64,000 bases of DNA, from assembly GCF_022846655.1 (NCBI RefSeq), contig NZ_AP025667.1, forward strand, positions 2,765,001 through 2,829,000. Reading direction: 5' to 3'. Source of the stretch: Streptomyces seoulensis (GTDB taxonomy: Bacteria; Actinomycetota; Actinomycetes; Streptomycetales; Streptomycetaceae). Positions 50,410-59,093 of the stretch are shown piece after piece. The notes under the pieces were generated by a model that saw nothing but the letters and a program-made list of their open reading frames with translations, was not told where the DNA came from and did not search any database. The number at the start of each line of letters is the position of its first letter. The first letter of the stretch is position 1. Made by a program: the position numbers and the translations under genes.

Positions 50410-51672
50410 ATGAGTCGGCAGGAGCATGTGAGGACGAGCCTCGGCGGGGAGGTCGGCAAGGAGATCGACGGTCTCCTCGCCCCCGTGGACGCGGAACTGG
50501 CACTCCGTTACCCCGGCGACCCCGGCACACGGCAGCCCGTCCACACCGTGTACGTCCCCGGTGACGTGTTCACCTCGGGCACGGTGCGCGAGTGGGGCGA
50601 CCGGGCGCTGGCCGCGCTCGACGAACACGCCCCGGACGCCGACTCGTTCGCGACCGTGCTCGGGCTGTCCGGGGACCTCGCCGAGCCGGTGTACGCACGT
50701 GTCCGGGCCAAGCTGGAGCGCGAGCCGGTGGAGGACCTGCGCGTCGACTTCGAGGACGGCTACGGGCACCGCCCGGACGCCGAGGAGGACGAGCACGCCG
50801 CCCGCGCCGCCCGGCTGCTCGCCGAGGACGGGCCGCCGTACCTGGGTGTGCGCGTGAAGTGCATGGAGGCGGGGGTGCGGGAGCGGGGCATCCGTACCCT
50901 CGACGTCTTCCTCACGGGGCTGATGGCGGCCGGGGGGCTGCCCGAGGGGCTGAACCTCACGCTCCCCAAGGTGACGTACGCCGAGCAGGTCGCCGCCTTC
51001 GCCCGTGTCCTGGACGCCTTCGAGCGGACACACGGGCTGGAGTCCGGGCGGCTCGGCTTCGAGATCCAGATCGAGACCAGCCAGGCGATCCTCGCCACCG
51101 ACGGCACCGCCACCGTCGCCCGCATGATCCAGGCCGCCGGGGGCCGGGCCACCGGACTGCACTACGGGACCTTCGACTACAGCGCCGCCCTCGGTGTCTC
51201 CGCCGCCCACCAGGCCCCCGACCACCCCGCCGCCGACCACGCCAAGGCGGTGATGCAGGTCGCGGCCGCCGGGACCGGCGTACGCGTCTCGGACGGCTCC
51301 ACCAACGTGCTGCCGGTCGGACCCACCTCCCAGGTGCACGACGCCTGGCGGCTGCACCACCGGCTCACCCGCCGCGCCCTGGCCCGCGCCTACCACCAGG
51401 GCTGGGACATGCACCCCGGCCATCTGCCGACCCGGTACGCGGCCGTCTTCGCCTTCTACCGTGAGGGTTTCGCCCAGGCGGCGGCCCGGCTCGCGGCCTA
51501 CACCGCACGCACCCGGGGCGACGTGCTGGACGAGCCCGCCACCGCACGGGCGTTGAGCGGCTATCTGCTTCGGGGGCTGCACTGCGGCGCCCTGGACAGC
51601 GCCGAAGTGACGGCCGCGAGTGGGCTGAGCCGGGCCGAGCTGGAGGACCTGGCGGCGGTCCGGCCCCAGTAG
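50410..51672 (+). CDS. DUF6986/HpcH-HpaI aldolase-like (citrate lyase beta-like) protein
   Basis: A 420-aa enzyme of the HpcH/HpaI aldolase and citrate lyase beta superfamily. The metal and substrate pocket can be seen in LRVDFEDGYGHRP (magnesium ligand region), LGVRVKCMEAG, and GFEIQIETSQAILATDG, where the Glu is a metal ligand. It would catalyse a retro-aldol or related C-C reaction on an oxo-acid or CoA ester. ATG 50410 has GGAGGG five bases upstream. It ends five bases from the convergent LacI-family gene. The substrate is unknown. Confidence 0.83.
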   Translation: MSRQEHVRTSLGGEVGKEIDGLLAPVDAELALRYPGDPGTRQPVHTVYVPGDVFTSGTVREWGDRALAALDEHAPDADSFATVLGLSGDLAEPVYARVRAKLEREPVEDLRVDFEDGYGHRPDAEEDEHAARAARLLAEDGPPYLGVRVKCMEAGVRERGIRTLDVFLTGLMAAGGLPEGLNLTLPKVTYAEQVAAFARVLDAFERTHGLESGRLGFEIQIETSQAILATDGTATVARMIQAAGGRATGLHYGTFDYSAALGVSAAHQAPDHPAADHAKAVMQVAAAGTGVRVSDGSTNVLPVGPTSQVHDAWRLHHRLTRRALARAYHQGWDMHPGHLPTRYAAVFAFYREGFAQAAARLAAYTARTRGDVLDEPATARALSGYLLRGLHCGALDSAEVTAASGLSRAELEDLAAVRPQ

Positions 51673-51677
51673 CGCCC

Positions 51678-52727
51678 TCAGCCCGCCGGGGGCAGTTCCC
51701 CCGAGCCCCGGGTGATCAGCCGGGTCGGCAGTTCGATCCGCTCCGGGGCGCCCAGGGCGCCGTCGAGGCGCTGGAAGAGGCGGTCGGCGGCCGTACGGCC
51801 GAGGGCCGCCGCGTCCTGCGCGACCACCGTCACGCCCGGCTGGAGCAGATCGGCCAGCTCGAAGTCGTCGAACCCGACCAGCGCGACCGGCCGGGCGTGC
51901 TCGGCCAGCACCCGGATCACCGTGACCGTCACCCGGTTGTTGCCCGTGAACACGGCGGTGACCGGCTCCGGCCCGGTGAGCATCTCCTCCGTCGCCCGCC
52001 GCACCCGCTCCGGATCGGTCGCCCCCAGCGACATCCAGTGCTCCGCGACGGATATTCCCGCGTCCTCCATCGCCGCCCGGTAGCCGCGCAGCCGCTCGGC
52101 CGCCGTGTGGATGCGGGGCATGTCGCCGATGAAGCCGATCCGGCGGTGCCCGTGGGCGATCAGATGGGCCACACCGTCACGGGCGCCGCCGAAGTTGTCG
52201 GAGAGGACCACGTCCGCGTCGATGCCCCCGGCCGGCCGGTCCACGAACACCGTCGCCACGCCCGCCCGGATCTCCGGCTCCAGGTAGCGGTGGTCGTCGC
52301 CGGCCGGGATCACCACCAGCCCGTCCACCCGCCGCGCGCACAGTGCCAGCGCCAGCTCCTGCTCCCGCTCCGGGTCCTCGGCGCTGGAGCCGTTGATCAG
52401 CAGGGCACCGTGGGAGCGCGCCACCTCTTCGACGGCGCGGCTGAGCGGCCCGTAGAAGGGGTCCGCCAGGTCCTCCAGCACCAGGCCGATGCTCGCGGTA
52501 CGGCCCTTGCGCAGCACCCGCGCGCTGTCGTTGCGCCTAAAGCCCAGCGCGTCGATGGCCTCCCGCACCCGCCGCTCGGTGTCGGGGGTGACGCCAGGCT
52601 CGCCGTTCACCACGCGGGACACCGTCTTCAGGCCGACCCCGGCCCGCGCGGCCACGTCCTTCATGGTGGGCCGGTTGCCGTAACGGCTGCCGTTGGCGCG
52701 CTCTGCTCGACGGGTGGTCTCGGGCAC
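51678..52727 (-). CDS. LacI family transcriptional regulator
   Basis: A 349-aa regulator. The HTH PTMKDVAARAGVGLKTVSRVVNGEPGVTPDTERRVREAI is near residue 20, with the hinge helix ARVLRKGRTASIGLVLEDLADPFY following, and the C-terminal part is a periplasmic-binding-protein fold for a sugar effector (VDRPAGGIDADVVLSDNFGGARDGVAHLIAHGHRRIGF). The GTG start has AGGA nine bases upstream. A perfect palindrome GACAACGTTGTC between this gene and the divergent ROK kinase is a likely operator. Its regulon probably includes the kinase and perhaps the alpha-galactosidase. Confidence 0.92.
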   Translation of the reverse strand: MPETTRRAERANGSRYGNRPTMKDVAARAGVGLKTVSRVVNGEPGVTPDTERRVREAIDALGFRRNDSARVLRKGRTASIGLVLEDLADPFYGPLSRAVEEVARSHGALLINGSSAEDPEREQELALALCARRVDGLVVIPAGDDHRYLEPEIRAGVATVFVDRPAGGIDADVVLSDNFGGARDGVAHLIAHGHRRIGFIGDMPRIHTAAERLRGYRAAMEDAGISVAEHWMSLGATDPERVRRATEEMLTGPEPVTAVFTGNNRVTVTVIRVLAEHARPVALVGFDDFELADLLQPGVTVVAQDAAALGRTAADRLFQRLDGALGAPERIELPTRLITRGSGELPPAG

Positions 52728-52821
52728 GGTGCGGTGTCCTGTCCTGTTGTCCGGGGGTGTCGCGGGGCGGTGCGGGGAATCGGGGGCCGGTACAAGCGTG
52801 TGGCGTCGAGCATAGAGCCTG

Positions 52822-52833
52822 GACAACGTTGTC
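52822..52833. promoter_or_regulatory. LacI-family operator
   Basis: GACAACGTTGTC is a perfect 12-base palindrome with a central CG, the type LacI-family proteins bind. It lies between the LacI gene and the ROK kinase gene and could control both. A TATGCT -10 box for the LacI direction is at 52809-52814. Confidence 0.65.
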
Positions 52834-52946
52834 AGGTGCGGGAGAGACTGTCCACCGCCGTCCCGGCCCGCGCCCCCACCGCGACCGGCCCGGGACGCTT
52901 CGGACGTGAAACGCAACCTACGGCTCGACGGGGAGACCAGACTCTG

Positions 52947-53900
52947 ATGCACACCGACCTCGTGGCGGCCCTGGACATCGGCGGCACCAAGATCGCCGGT
53001 GCGCTGGTGGACGGCCATGGCCGGATTCAGGCGCGCACGCAGCGCGCGACGCCCGCGCGACAGGATGGCGAAACGGTCATGCAGGCCGTCGAGCACGTGC
53101 TCGGCGACCTCGCCGCCTCGCCCCTGTGGGGACGCGCCTCGGTGATCGGCATCGGCAGCGCCGGCCCGGTGGACGCCTCGGCGGGCACCGTGAGCCCGGT
53201 GAACGTGCCGGGCTGGCGCGGCTTCCCGCTGGTCGAGCGGGTACGCGCGGCGACCGGCGGGCTGCCGGTCGAGCTGATCGGCGACGGGGTCGCCATCACG
53301 GCGGCCGAGCACTGGCAGGGCGCCGCACGCGGCCACGACAACGCGCTGTGCATGGTGGTCTCCACCGGCGTCGGCGGCGGCCTGGTCCTCGGCGGCCGAC
53401 TGCACCCGGGCCCCACCGGCAACGCCGGTCACATCGGCCACATCAGCGTCGACCTCGACGGCGAGCCCTGCCCCTGCGGTGCGCGCGGCTGCGTGGAGGG
53501 ACTCGCCAGCGGCCCCAACATCGCCCGCCGTGCCCTGGCGGAGGGCTGGCGGCCCGGCCCGGACGGCGACACCTCCGCCGCCGCGGTAGCGGACGCGGCC
53601 CGGCGGGGCGACCCGGTCGCCGTGGCCTCCTTCGAGCGGGCCGCGCAGGCCCTGGCCGCCGGGATCGCGGCGACCGCGACGCTGGTCGAGATCGACATCG
53701 CGGTCATCGGCGGCGGCGTGGGCAAGGCGGGCGACGTGCTCTTCGCCCCGCTGCGCAAGGCCCTCACCGACTACGCCACCCTGTCCTTCGTCCAGCGGCT
53801 CACGGTCGTGCCCGCGCAGATGGGCACCGACGCCGGCCTCGTCGGCGCCGCGGCCGCCGCGCTGGCCCTGAGGCCGGACGCGACGGCCGCCGGAGTCTGA
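52947..53900 (+). CDS. ROK family sugar kinase (glucokinase-like)
   Basis: A 317-aa ROK-family kinase. The ATP phosphate motif is LDIGGTKIAGALVD at the start, the substrate region is GPTGNAGHIGHISVD (with the zinc-liganding His), and the zinc motif CPCGARGCVEGLASG matches C-x-C-G-x-x-G-C-x-E. It probably phosphorylates glucose or a related hexose. A GGGAGA site lies about ten bases before the ATG. It is divergent from the LacI gene across a palindromic operator and convergent with the alpha-galactosidase gene, so release and phosphorylation of galactoside-derived sugar could be linked. There is no N-terminal HTH, so it is an enzyme rather than a ROK repressor. Confidence 0.92.
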   Translation: MHTDLVAALDIGGTKIAGALVDGHGRIQARTQRATPARQDGETVMQAVEHVLGDLAASPLWGRASVIGIGSAGPVDASAGTVSPVNVPGWRGFPLVERVRAATGGLPVELIGDGVAITAAEHWQGAARGHDNALCMVVSTGVGGGLVLGGRLHPGPTGNAGHIGHISVDLDGEPCPCGARGCVEGLASGPNIARRALAEGWRPGPDGDTSAAAVADAARRGDPVAVASFERAAQALAAGIAATATLVEIDIAVIGGGVGKAGDVLFAPLRKALTDYATLSFVQRLTVVPAQMGTDAGLVGAAAAALALRPDATAAGV

Positions 53901-53903
53901 GCG

Positions 53904-53938
53904 ACGCGTGGCCACGGGGCACCCCCGTGGCCACGCGT
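53904..53938. terminator. bidirectional terminator
   Basis: Perfect 16-base arms, ACGCGTGGCCACGGGG (53904-53919) and its complement (53923-53938), with a three-base loop, between the convergent ROK and alpha-galactosidase genes. Confidence 0.92.
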
Positions 53939-53942
53939 GCTT

Positions 53943-55961
53943 TCAGCAACTCAGGCGGGCGTCCGCCCAGTCGGCGTGGTCGGAGTCGACGCCGTCGCCG
54001 CCGTCGGTGACGACCAGTCGCACCACGCGCGCGCCGCTGACGTCGGCGGTGAGCGGCTGGGCGGCCTGAGCGTTGGTCAGCACGCCCGTCGAGGCCGCCT
54101 TCACCCCGTCCGCCCAGATCTCGAAGGCCACGCTGCCCTTCGTGCCCTTCTCGTCGTCCACGCCCACCTGGGCGGTGACCTTCGTGCAGCGCCGCCCCGC
54201 GTAGTACGCGACCTCGCCGGCGGCATGCACCCCGAGCCCCTTGGCGTACACCGTCGAGCCGAGGGTGAGCGGGCCGCCGTCGCCCGCCGCGCTCTCCCCG
54301 TTGCTGGTGTCACGCTCCACCGGCCCCCACCCGTTGGCCGCGGACAGCCAGGGCAGATCGCTCAGGTACGAGACCCCGGACGGCGGCGGCACCACCACGG
54401 ACGCGGTCACCGGGAGGTCGGTGGAGACCCGCTCTCCGGCGGGGGAGCGGTACCGGACGCGCAGGGAGAGGTCGTACGCCCCCGTGGCCGTCCCCGGCGG
54501 TGCCGTCACCCGCCAACGGGTGCGCAGGGACGCCCCGGTGGACAGGCCGGCCGTCGTCGCCGGGGAAAGGGCGCGTACGGTCCAGCCGTCGGGGCCGGTC
54601 AGCGCGGCCGTGACCTCGCGGGCCGGGGTGCGGCCCAGGTCGGTGACGGTCGTGGTGAGCGTGGCCGGGGTGTCCCGCTCGATGAACGGGGCTTCGTCCA
54701 GGCCGGTTTGGACGGCGGGCGGGTGCTCGGCCCAGCGGCCGTCGGCCGAGACCCGGAGCAGGACCGTGCCGTGGGCCGGGACGGTGGCGGCGATGGTGCC
54801 GGCCGTGTTGGTGTCCCGGTGCTGCCACAGGTCCCGCTGGCTGTAGCCGGCGGCGCGGGGCAGGCCCACGGCGGCGGCGCTGGTGGCGACGCGCTGGGCG
54901 GTCCCGGACTCGTTGAACAGGGCGACCGCGCGGCTGCCGTCCGCCATCTCCTTGGACACCACCCAGCGACCGCCCTCACTGGAGACGACCGTGCCCTGCC
55001 GGCCCAGCGGGTCCTGGTCGACCGCGATGACCTCCTTGTTGCCCAGGATGTCCAGGGTGGCGGGGGAGGCGGTGCGCAGGTCGGTGCCGATGAGCAGCGG
55101 GGCGGCCATGACCGCCCAGAGCGAGAAGTGGGAACGGTACTCGGTGTCCGTCATCCCGCCGTTGCCGACCTCCAGCATGTCGGGGTCGTTCCAGTGACCG
55201 GGACCGGCGTACGGGGCCAGCGGCAGGTTCTGCTTGAGGATGGAGAGCATCGAGCCCCAGTTGTCGCTGATGTCCCCGGTGGTGCGCCAGAGCTGGCCGA
55301 CGTCGGAGGCCCACTCCCAGGGCTTGTTCTCGCCCCATTCGCAGATGCTGTAGACGATGGGGCGTCCGGTGGCCTTCAGGGCGTCGCGCATGGCACGGTA
55401 GCGCTGCCGGGCGTCGACACCCTGGTTGTTGCAGTTGTCGTACTTCAGGTAGTCCACGCCCCAGTCGGCGAACTGCCGGGCGTCGCTCTCCTCGTGGCCG
55501 AGCGCGCCGGGGAAGCCGGTGTTGTCGCAGGTCTTGGTCCCGGCGCTGGTGTAGATGCCGAGCTTGAGACCCTTGGCGTGGACGTAGTCCGCGACCGCCG
55601 AGATGCCGTGCGGGAAGCGGGCGGGGTCCGGCACCAGCTTGCCGTCGGCGTCCCGCTGGGGGAGCGCCCAGCAGTCGTCGAGGTTGACGTACTGGTACCC
55701 GGCGTCCTTGAGCCCCTCGGACACGAAGAGGTCGGCGATGCCCTTGACCATGTCCTCGTCGAACTCGGCGCGGCAGTGCGTGGAGTTCCAGTTGTTGAAC
55801 CCCATGGGCGGGGTGAGGGCCTGCCCCTCGGCAGGGGCTCGGGGAGGCGCGGCGGTGGCCGCCGGGGCGGCGAGACCGCCCGCGCTCAGCAGGGCCGCCA
55901 GGAGTGTGGCGGCGGTTCTGGTGCGGTGCTTGCGAGACGTGCGGGGGTGAGGGTGACGCAT
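53943..55961 (-). CDS. secreted GH27 alpha-galactosidase with C-terminal NPCBM domain
   Basis: A 672-aa secreted enzyme. Residues 1-38 form a signal peptide (basic start, then AATLLAALLSAGGLAAPAATAA). The GH27 barrel follows, with LTPPMGFNNWNS, YQYVNLDDCW, the nucleophile Asp in VDYLKYDNCNNQG and the acid/base Asp near RTTGDISDNW. A beta-sandwich region and a C-terminal NPCBM-type carbohydrate-binding domain (about residues 530-672, with WADGVKAASTGV and VRLVVTDGGDGVDSDHADW) complete it. It removes terminal alpha-galactose from plant galactosides outside the cell. GGAGGA lies nine bases before the ATG. A LacI-type regulator and sugar kinase are adjacent. Confidence 0.93.
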   Translation of the reverse strand: MRHPHPRTSRKHRTRTAATLLAALLSAGGLAAPAATAAPPRAPAEGQALTPPMGFNNWNSTHCRAEFDEDMVKGIADLFVSEGLKDAGYQYVNLDDCWALPQRDADGKLVPDPARFPHGISAVADYVHAKGLKLGIYTSAGTKTCDNTGFPGALGHEESDARQFADWGVDYLKYDNCNNQGVDARQRYRAMRDALKATGRPIVYSICEWGENKPWEWASDVGQLWRTTGDISDNWGSMLSILKQNLPLAPYAGPGHWNDPDMLEVGNGGMTDTEYRSHFSLWAVMAAPLLIGTDLRTASPATLDILGNKEVIAVDQDPLGRQGTVVSSEGGRWVVSKEMADGSRAVALFNESGTAQRVATSAAAVGLPRAAGYSQRDLWQHRDTNTAGTIAATVPAHGTVLLRVSADGRWAEHPPAVQTGLDEAPFIERDTPATLTTTVTDLGRTPAREVTAALTGPDGWTVRALSPATTAGLSTGASLRTRWRVTAPPGTATGAYDLSLRVRYRSPAGERVSTDLPVTASVVVPPPSGVSYLSDLPWLSAANGWGPVERDTSNGESAAGDGGPLTLGSTVYAKGLGVHAAGEVAYYAGRRCTKVTAQVGVDDEKGTKGSVAFEIWADGVKAASTGVLTNAQAAQPLTADVSGARVVRLVVTDGGDGVDSDHADWADARLSC

Positions 55962-56134
55962 GGTCGACGTTCCTCCGGCTCGCGGTGGACAGGGGCGGGC
56001 ACCGGTGCGCGATTACGGTAGGACGTGTCCGAGTCTGTTGGAAGAGGTGGGACGCATGCGTTCGATCCTGTTGGTTCGGCTGGCCGGAATTCGTCCAGCG
56101 TGACCCTCCGGCCGGTCCGGCAGTTGATCACGGC

Positions 56135-56323
56135 ATGAAGAAGCGCAGCATGCTCGCCATCGCCAGCCTCGCCACCGGATTCGTGGTGGCCGCCCTCACC
56201 CCGTCCCACGCCGCGGAGAACGCCGGCCTGAGCGACCTCAAGGTGGACGACACCCTGAGCACCGTCGACCACATCGTGAGCCAGGACAGCTTCGACGTGG
56301 ACGAGGGCGCGCTCGGCCAGTAA
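56135..56323 (+). CDS. small secreted peptide, 62 aa
   Basis: A 62-aa precursor. The N-terminus MKKRSMLAIASLATGFVVAA is a signal peptide with likely cleavage after SHA (residue 26 or so). The mature part of about 35 residues is acidic (LSDLKVDDTLSTVDHI, SFDVDEGALGQ) and has no cysteine. No Shine-Dalgarno is clear before the ATG. Similar tiny secreted proteins occur in Streptomyces without a known role. It lies between the divergent alpha-galactosidase gene and the TmrB-Nudix gene. The compositional signal-peptide pattern is the main support. Confidence 0.65.
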   Translation: MKKRSMLAIASLATGFVVAALTPSHAAENAGLSDLKVDDTLSTVDHIVSQDSFDVDEGALGQ

Positions 56324-56465
56324 CGGCCGGAAGCGACCGTCCACGCGGTGCCGGGACCCCTGCCCCAGGGGCCCCGGCACCCGCCTGTGCGCCCTCAACT
56401 GCGCGTGGTTTCCGTGGCAGGGTGGAACGGGCAAGCCCCAGGGGGCCAACAGAAGAGGGGGAACC

Positions 56466-57509
56466 GTGACCGTCGTCTGGATCAACGGCGCGTTCGGTGC
56501 GGGCAAGACCACCACCGCACGGGAACTGATCGAACTGATCCCGAACAGCACGCTCTTCGACCCCGAGCTGATCGGCGCGGCGCTCTCGCGCATGCTTCCG
56601 GCCAAGCGCCTCGCCGAGGTCGACGACTTCCAGGACCTGCCGATCTGGCGCCGGCTGGTGATCGACACCGCGGCCGCGATGCTCGCCGAGCTGGGCGGGA
56701 CCCTGGTGGTCCCCATGACCCTGCTGCGCCAGGAGTACCGCGACGAGATCTTCGGCGGTCTCGCCGCCCGCCGGATCTCCGTACGCCATCTGCTGCTCGC
56801 CCCGGCCGAAACGATTTTGCGCCAGCGCATAGCCGAACGGGAGCTCCCGCCGGACGTGCCCGACGCCGAAATACGTGTACGGCAGTGGGCGTACGACCAC
56901 ATCGAGCCCTACCGCGCCGCCCTCGCCTCCTGGCTCACCGCCGACGCGTACCCGGTCGACACCGGCCCTCTCACCCCGTACCAGAGCGCCGTCCGCATCA
57001 CCGAGGCCGTGGGCGGCGGTGCCGCCCGGCCCTGCGAGATCGTGCAGACCCCCGAACCGGCCGGCGAGACCCTGGCCGCCGGGGTGCTGCTCTTCGACGC
57101 GGAGGACCGGGTGCTGCTGGTCGACCCGACCTACAAGCCGGGGTGGGAGTTCCCCGGCGGGGTGGTCGAGCGAGGGGAGGCCCCGGCCCGCGCCGGGATG
57201 CGGGAGGTCGCCGAGGAGGTCGGGATACGGCTCCGGGAGGTGCCCCGGCTGCTCGTGGTCGACTGGGAGCGCCCCGACCCGCCCGGCTACGGCGGACTCC
57301 GCCTCCTCTTCGACGGCGGCCGCCTCGCCCCCGACGAAGCGGCCCGAGTGCTCCTGCCCGGCCCGGAGCTGCGCGCCTGGCGCTTCGCCACCGAACGCGA
57401 GGCCGCCACCATGCTCCCCCCGGTCCGCTACGAACGCCTCCGCTGGGCCCTCAGAGCCCGCGAACGCGGCGCGGCGCTGTATCTGGAGGCGGGCATCCCG
57501 GTCGGCTGA
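56466..57509 (+). CDS. TmrB-like P-loop kinase fused to a Nudix hydrolase
   Basis: A 347-aa two-domain cytosolic protein. Residues 1-180 resemble the Bacillus tunicamycin-resistance ATPase TmrB: WINGAFGAGKTTTARELI (Walker A, residues 8-16), DDFQDLPIWRRL near 53 and VVPMTLLRQEYRDEIF near 81 match its order of motifs. Residues 200-320 are a Nudix domain with an intact box from G232 to I254 (Gx5E, then REVAEEVG), so it should hydrolyse a nucleoside-diphosphate-linked substrate. The pairing suggests one protein that phosphorylates, or binds, and then hydrolyses a nucleotide-like compound. The GTG start is preceded by AGAGGGG. It ends at a convergent terminator. Confidence 0.87.
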   Translation: MTVVWINGAFGAGKTTTARELIELIPNSTLFDPELIGAALSRMLPAKRLAEVDDFQDLPIWRRLVIDTAAAMLAELGGTLVVPMTLLRQEYRDEIFGGLAARRISVRHLLLAPAETILRQRIAERELPPDVPDAEIRVRQWAYDHIEPYRAALASWLTADAYPVDTGPLTPYQSAVRITEAVGGGAARPCEIVQTPEPAGETLAAGVLLFDAEDRVLLVDPTYKPGWEFPGGVVERGEAPARAGMREVAEEVGIRLREVPRLLVVDWERPDPPGYGGLRLLFDGGRLAPDEAARVLLPGPELRAWRFATEREAATMLPPVRYERLRWALRARERGAALYLEAGIPVG

Positions 57510-57521
57510 GGTCTGGCAGAC

Positions 57522-57559
57522 GATGGCGCGCCCACCCCCGTGCGCGGGCGCGCCATCGC
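57522..57559. terminator. bidirectional terminator
   Basis: CGATGGCGCGCCC (57522-57534) pairs perfectly with GGGCGCGCCATCG (57547-57559), 13 pairs and a twelve-base loop, between the convergent TmrB-Nudix and M20 genes. Confidence 0.88.
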
Positions 57560-57567
57560 CAACTAGG

Positions 57568-58923
57568 TCAGTTCGCCGCGTAGTTGCCCAGGAAGAGGGC
57601 CTCCGCCACCGAGAGGCGCTCCAACTCCTCGGGGGAGACGCTCTCGTTGACCGCGTGGATCTGGGCCTCCGGCTCGCTCAGGCCGATGAGCAGGATCTCG
57701 GCCTCGGGGTAGAGAGCGGCGAGGGTGTTGCACAGGGGGATCGAGCCGCCCTGGCCCGCGTACTGCATGGTCTCGCCGGGGTAGGCGACGGCCATCGCGT
57801 CGGCCATCGCCTGGTAGGCGGGGCTCGTGGTGTCGGCGCGGAACGGCTGGCCCTGGCCGATCTGCTCGGTGCTCACCCGCGCGCCCCACGGCGTGTGGGC
57901 CTCCAGGTGGGCGACGAGCAGCTTGGTCGCCTCGGCGGCGTCCACGCCCGGCGGCACCCGGAGGCTGATCTGCGCGCGGGCGCTGGACTGCACGGACGGG
58001 GTGGCGCCCACGACCGGCGGGCAGTCGATGCCGATGACCGTCACCGCGGGACGCGCCCACAGCCGGTCGGCCACCGCGCCGTCACCGATCAGCCCGACGC
58101 CGTCCAGCACCTTGGCGTCCGAGCGGAACTGCTCCTCGCCGTACTCGAGACCCTCCCAGCGGGCGTCGGCCGCGAGGCCGTCCACGGTGGTCGAACCGTC
58201 CTCGGCGCGCAGCGAGTCCAGGAGGCGGATCAGCGCGGCGAGCGCGTCCGGGGCGGCGCCGCCGAACTGGCCCGAGTGCAGGTTCCCGGCCAGGGTGTCG
58301 ACCTGGACCCGGAGCATCGTCATGCCCCGCAGGGTGGTGGTCGCCGTCGGCAGGCCCACCCGGAAGTTGCCCGTGTCGCCGATCACGATGGTGTCCGCCG
58401 TCAGCAGCTCCGGGTGCGCTTCCGCGTACCGCTCCAGGCCGCCCGTGCCCTGCTCCTCGGAGCCCTCGGCGATGACCTTGACGTTGACCGGCACCCCGCC
58501 GTTCGCCTTGAGCGCGCGCAGCGCCAGCAGGTGCATGATCAGGCCGCCCTTGCAGTCGGCCGCGCCGCGCCCGTACCAGCGGCCGTCGCGCTCGGTCAGC
58601 TCGAAGGGGGGAGTGGTCCAGCCGGCCTCGTCCAGCGGCGGCTGCACGTCGTAGTGGGCGTAGAGCAGGACGGTCTTCGCGCCCTCGGGGCCGGGCAGGT
58701 AGCCGTACACCGACTGGGTGCCGTCCGGGGTGTCCAGGAGTGCCACGTCGGTGAAGCCCTCGGCGGTGAGCGCGTCGACGATCCAGTTCGCGGCGCCCTC
58801 GCTCTCGCTCCTCGGGAACTGCTCGAAGTCCGCCACCGACTTGAAGGCGACCAGCTCGGTGAGCTCCGCCTTGGCGCGGGGCATCAGCGAGGCGACGGTC
58901 TCGGCGACCGGATTCGACGACAT
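57568..58923 (-). CDS. M20 family metallopeptidase (dipeptidase)
   Basis: A 451-aa zinc dipeptidase of the M20/CNDP type. Metal ligands are in LYAHYDVQP (His and Asp), GAADCKGG (bridging Asp), and EGSEEQGTGGL (catalytic and ligand Glu), followed by IVIGDTGNF and the C-terminal His in AQIHAVNESV. It hydrolyses dipeptides or N-acylated amino acids in the cytosol; there is no signal peptide. ATG 58923 has GAGGAG eight bases upstream. It stands alone between a convergent TmrB-Nudix gene and a divergent geranylgeranyl-reductase-family gene. Confidence 0.92.
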   Translation of the reverse strand: MSSNPVAETVASLMPRAKAELTELVAFKSVADFEQFPRSESEGAANWIVDALTAEGFTDVALLDTPDGTQSVYGYLPGPEGAKTVLLYAHYDVQPPLDEAGWTTPPFELTERDGRWYGRGAADCKGGLIMHLLALRALKANGGVPVNVKVIAEGSEEQGTGGLERYAEAHPELLTADTIVIGDTGNFRVGLPTATTTLRGMTMLRVQVDTLAGNLHSGQFGGAAPDALAALIRLLDSLRAEDGSTTVDGLAADARWEGLEYGEEQFRSDAKVLDGVGLIGDGAVADRLWARPAVTVIGIDCPPVVGATPSVQSSARAQISLRVPPGVDAAEATKLLVAHLEAHTPWGARVSTEQIGQGQPFRADTTSPAYQAMADAMAVAYPGETMQYAGQGGSIPLCNTLAALYPEAEILLIGLSEPEAQIHAVNESVSPEELERLSVAEALFLGNYAAN

Positions 58924-59093
58924 GGGCACGGCTCCTCGTGGGCTACGACGTTGAACTGCTGGAATACACCGATCCTCCCACAGCGGCCCGAGCCGGGTAC
59001 CGGCCGTAGGATGCGTGGGAGATGGGGGTCCCCCGCCCCGTGGCATCGTGCACCGGGGGAGCGGCAGCGGCTTGATCGGAGCGGTAGACCATC

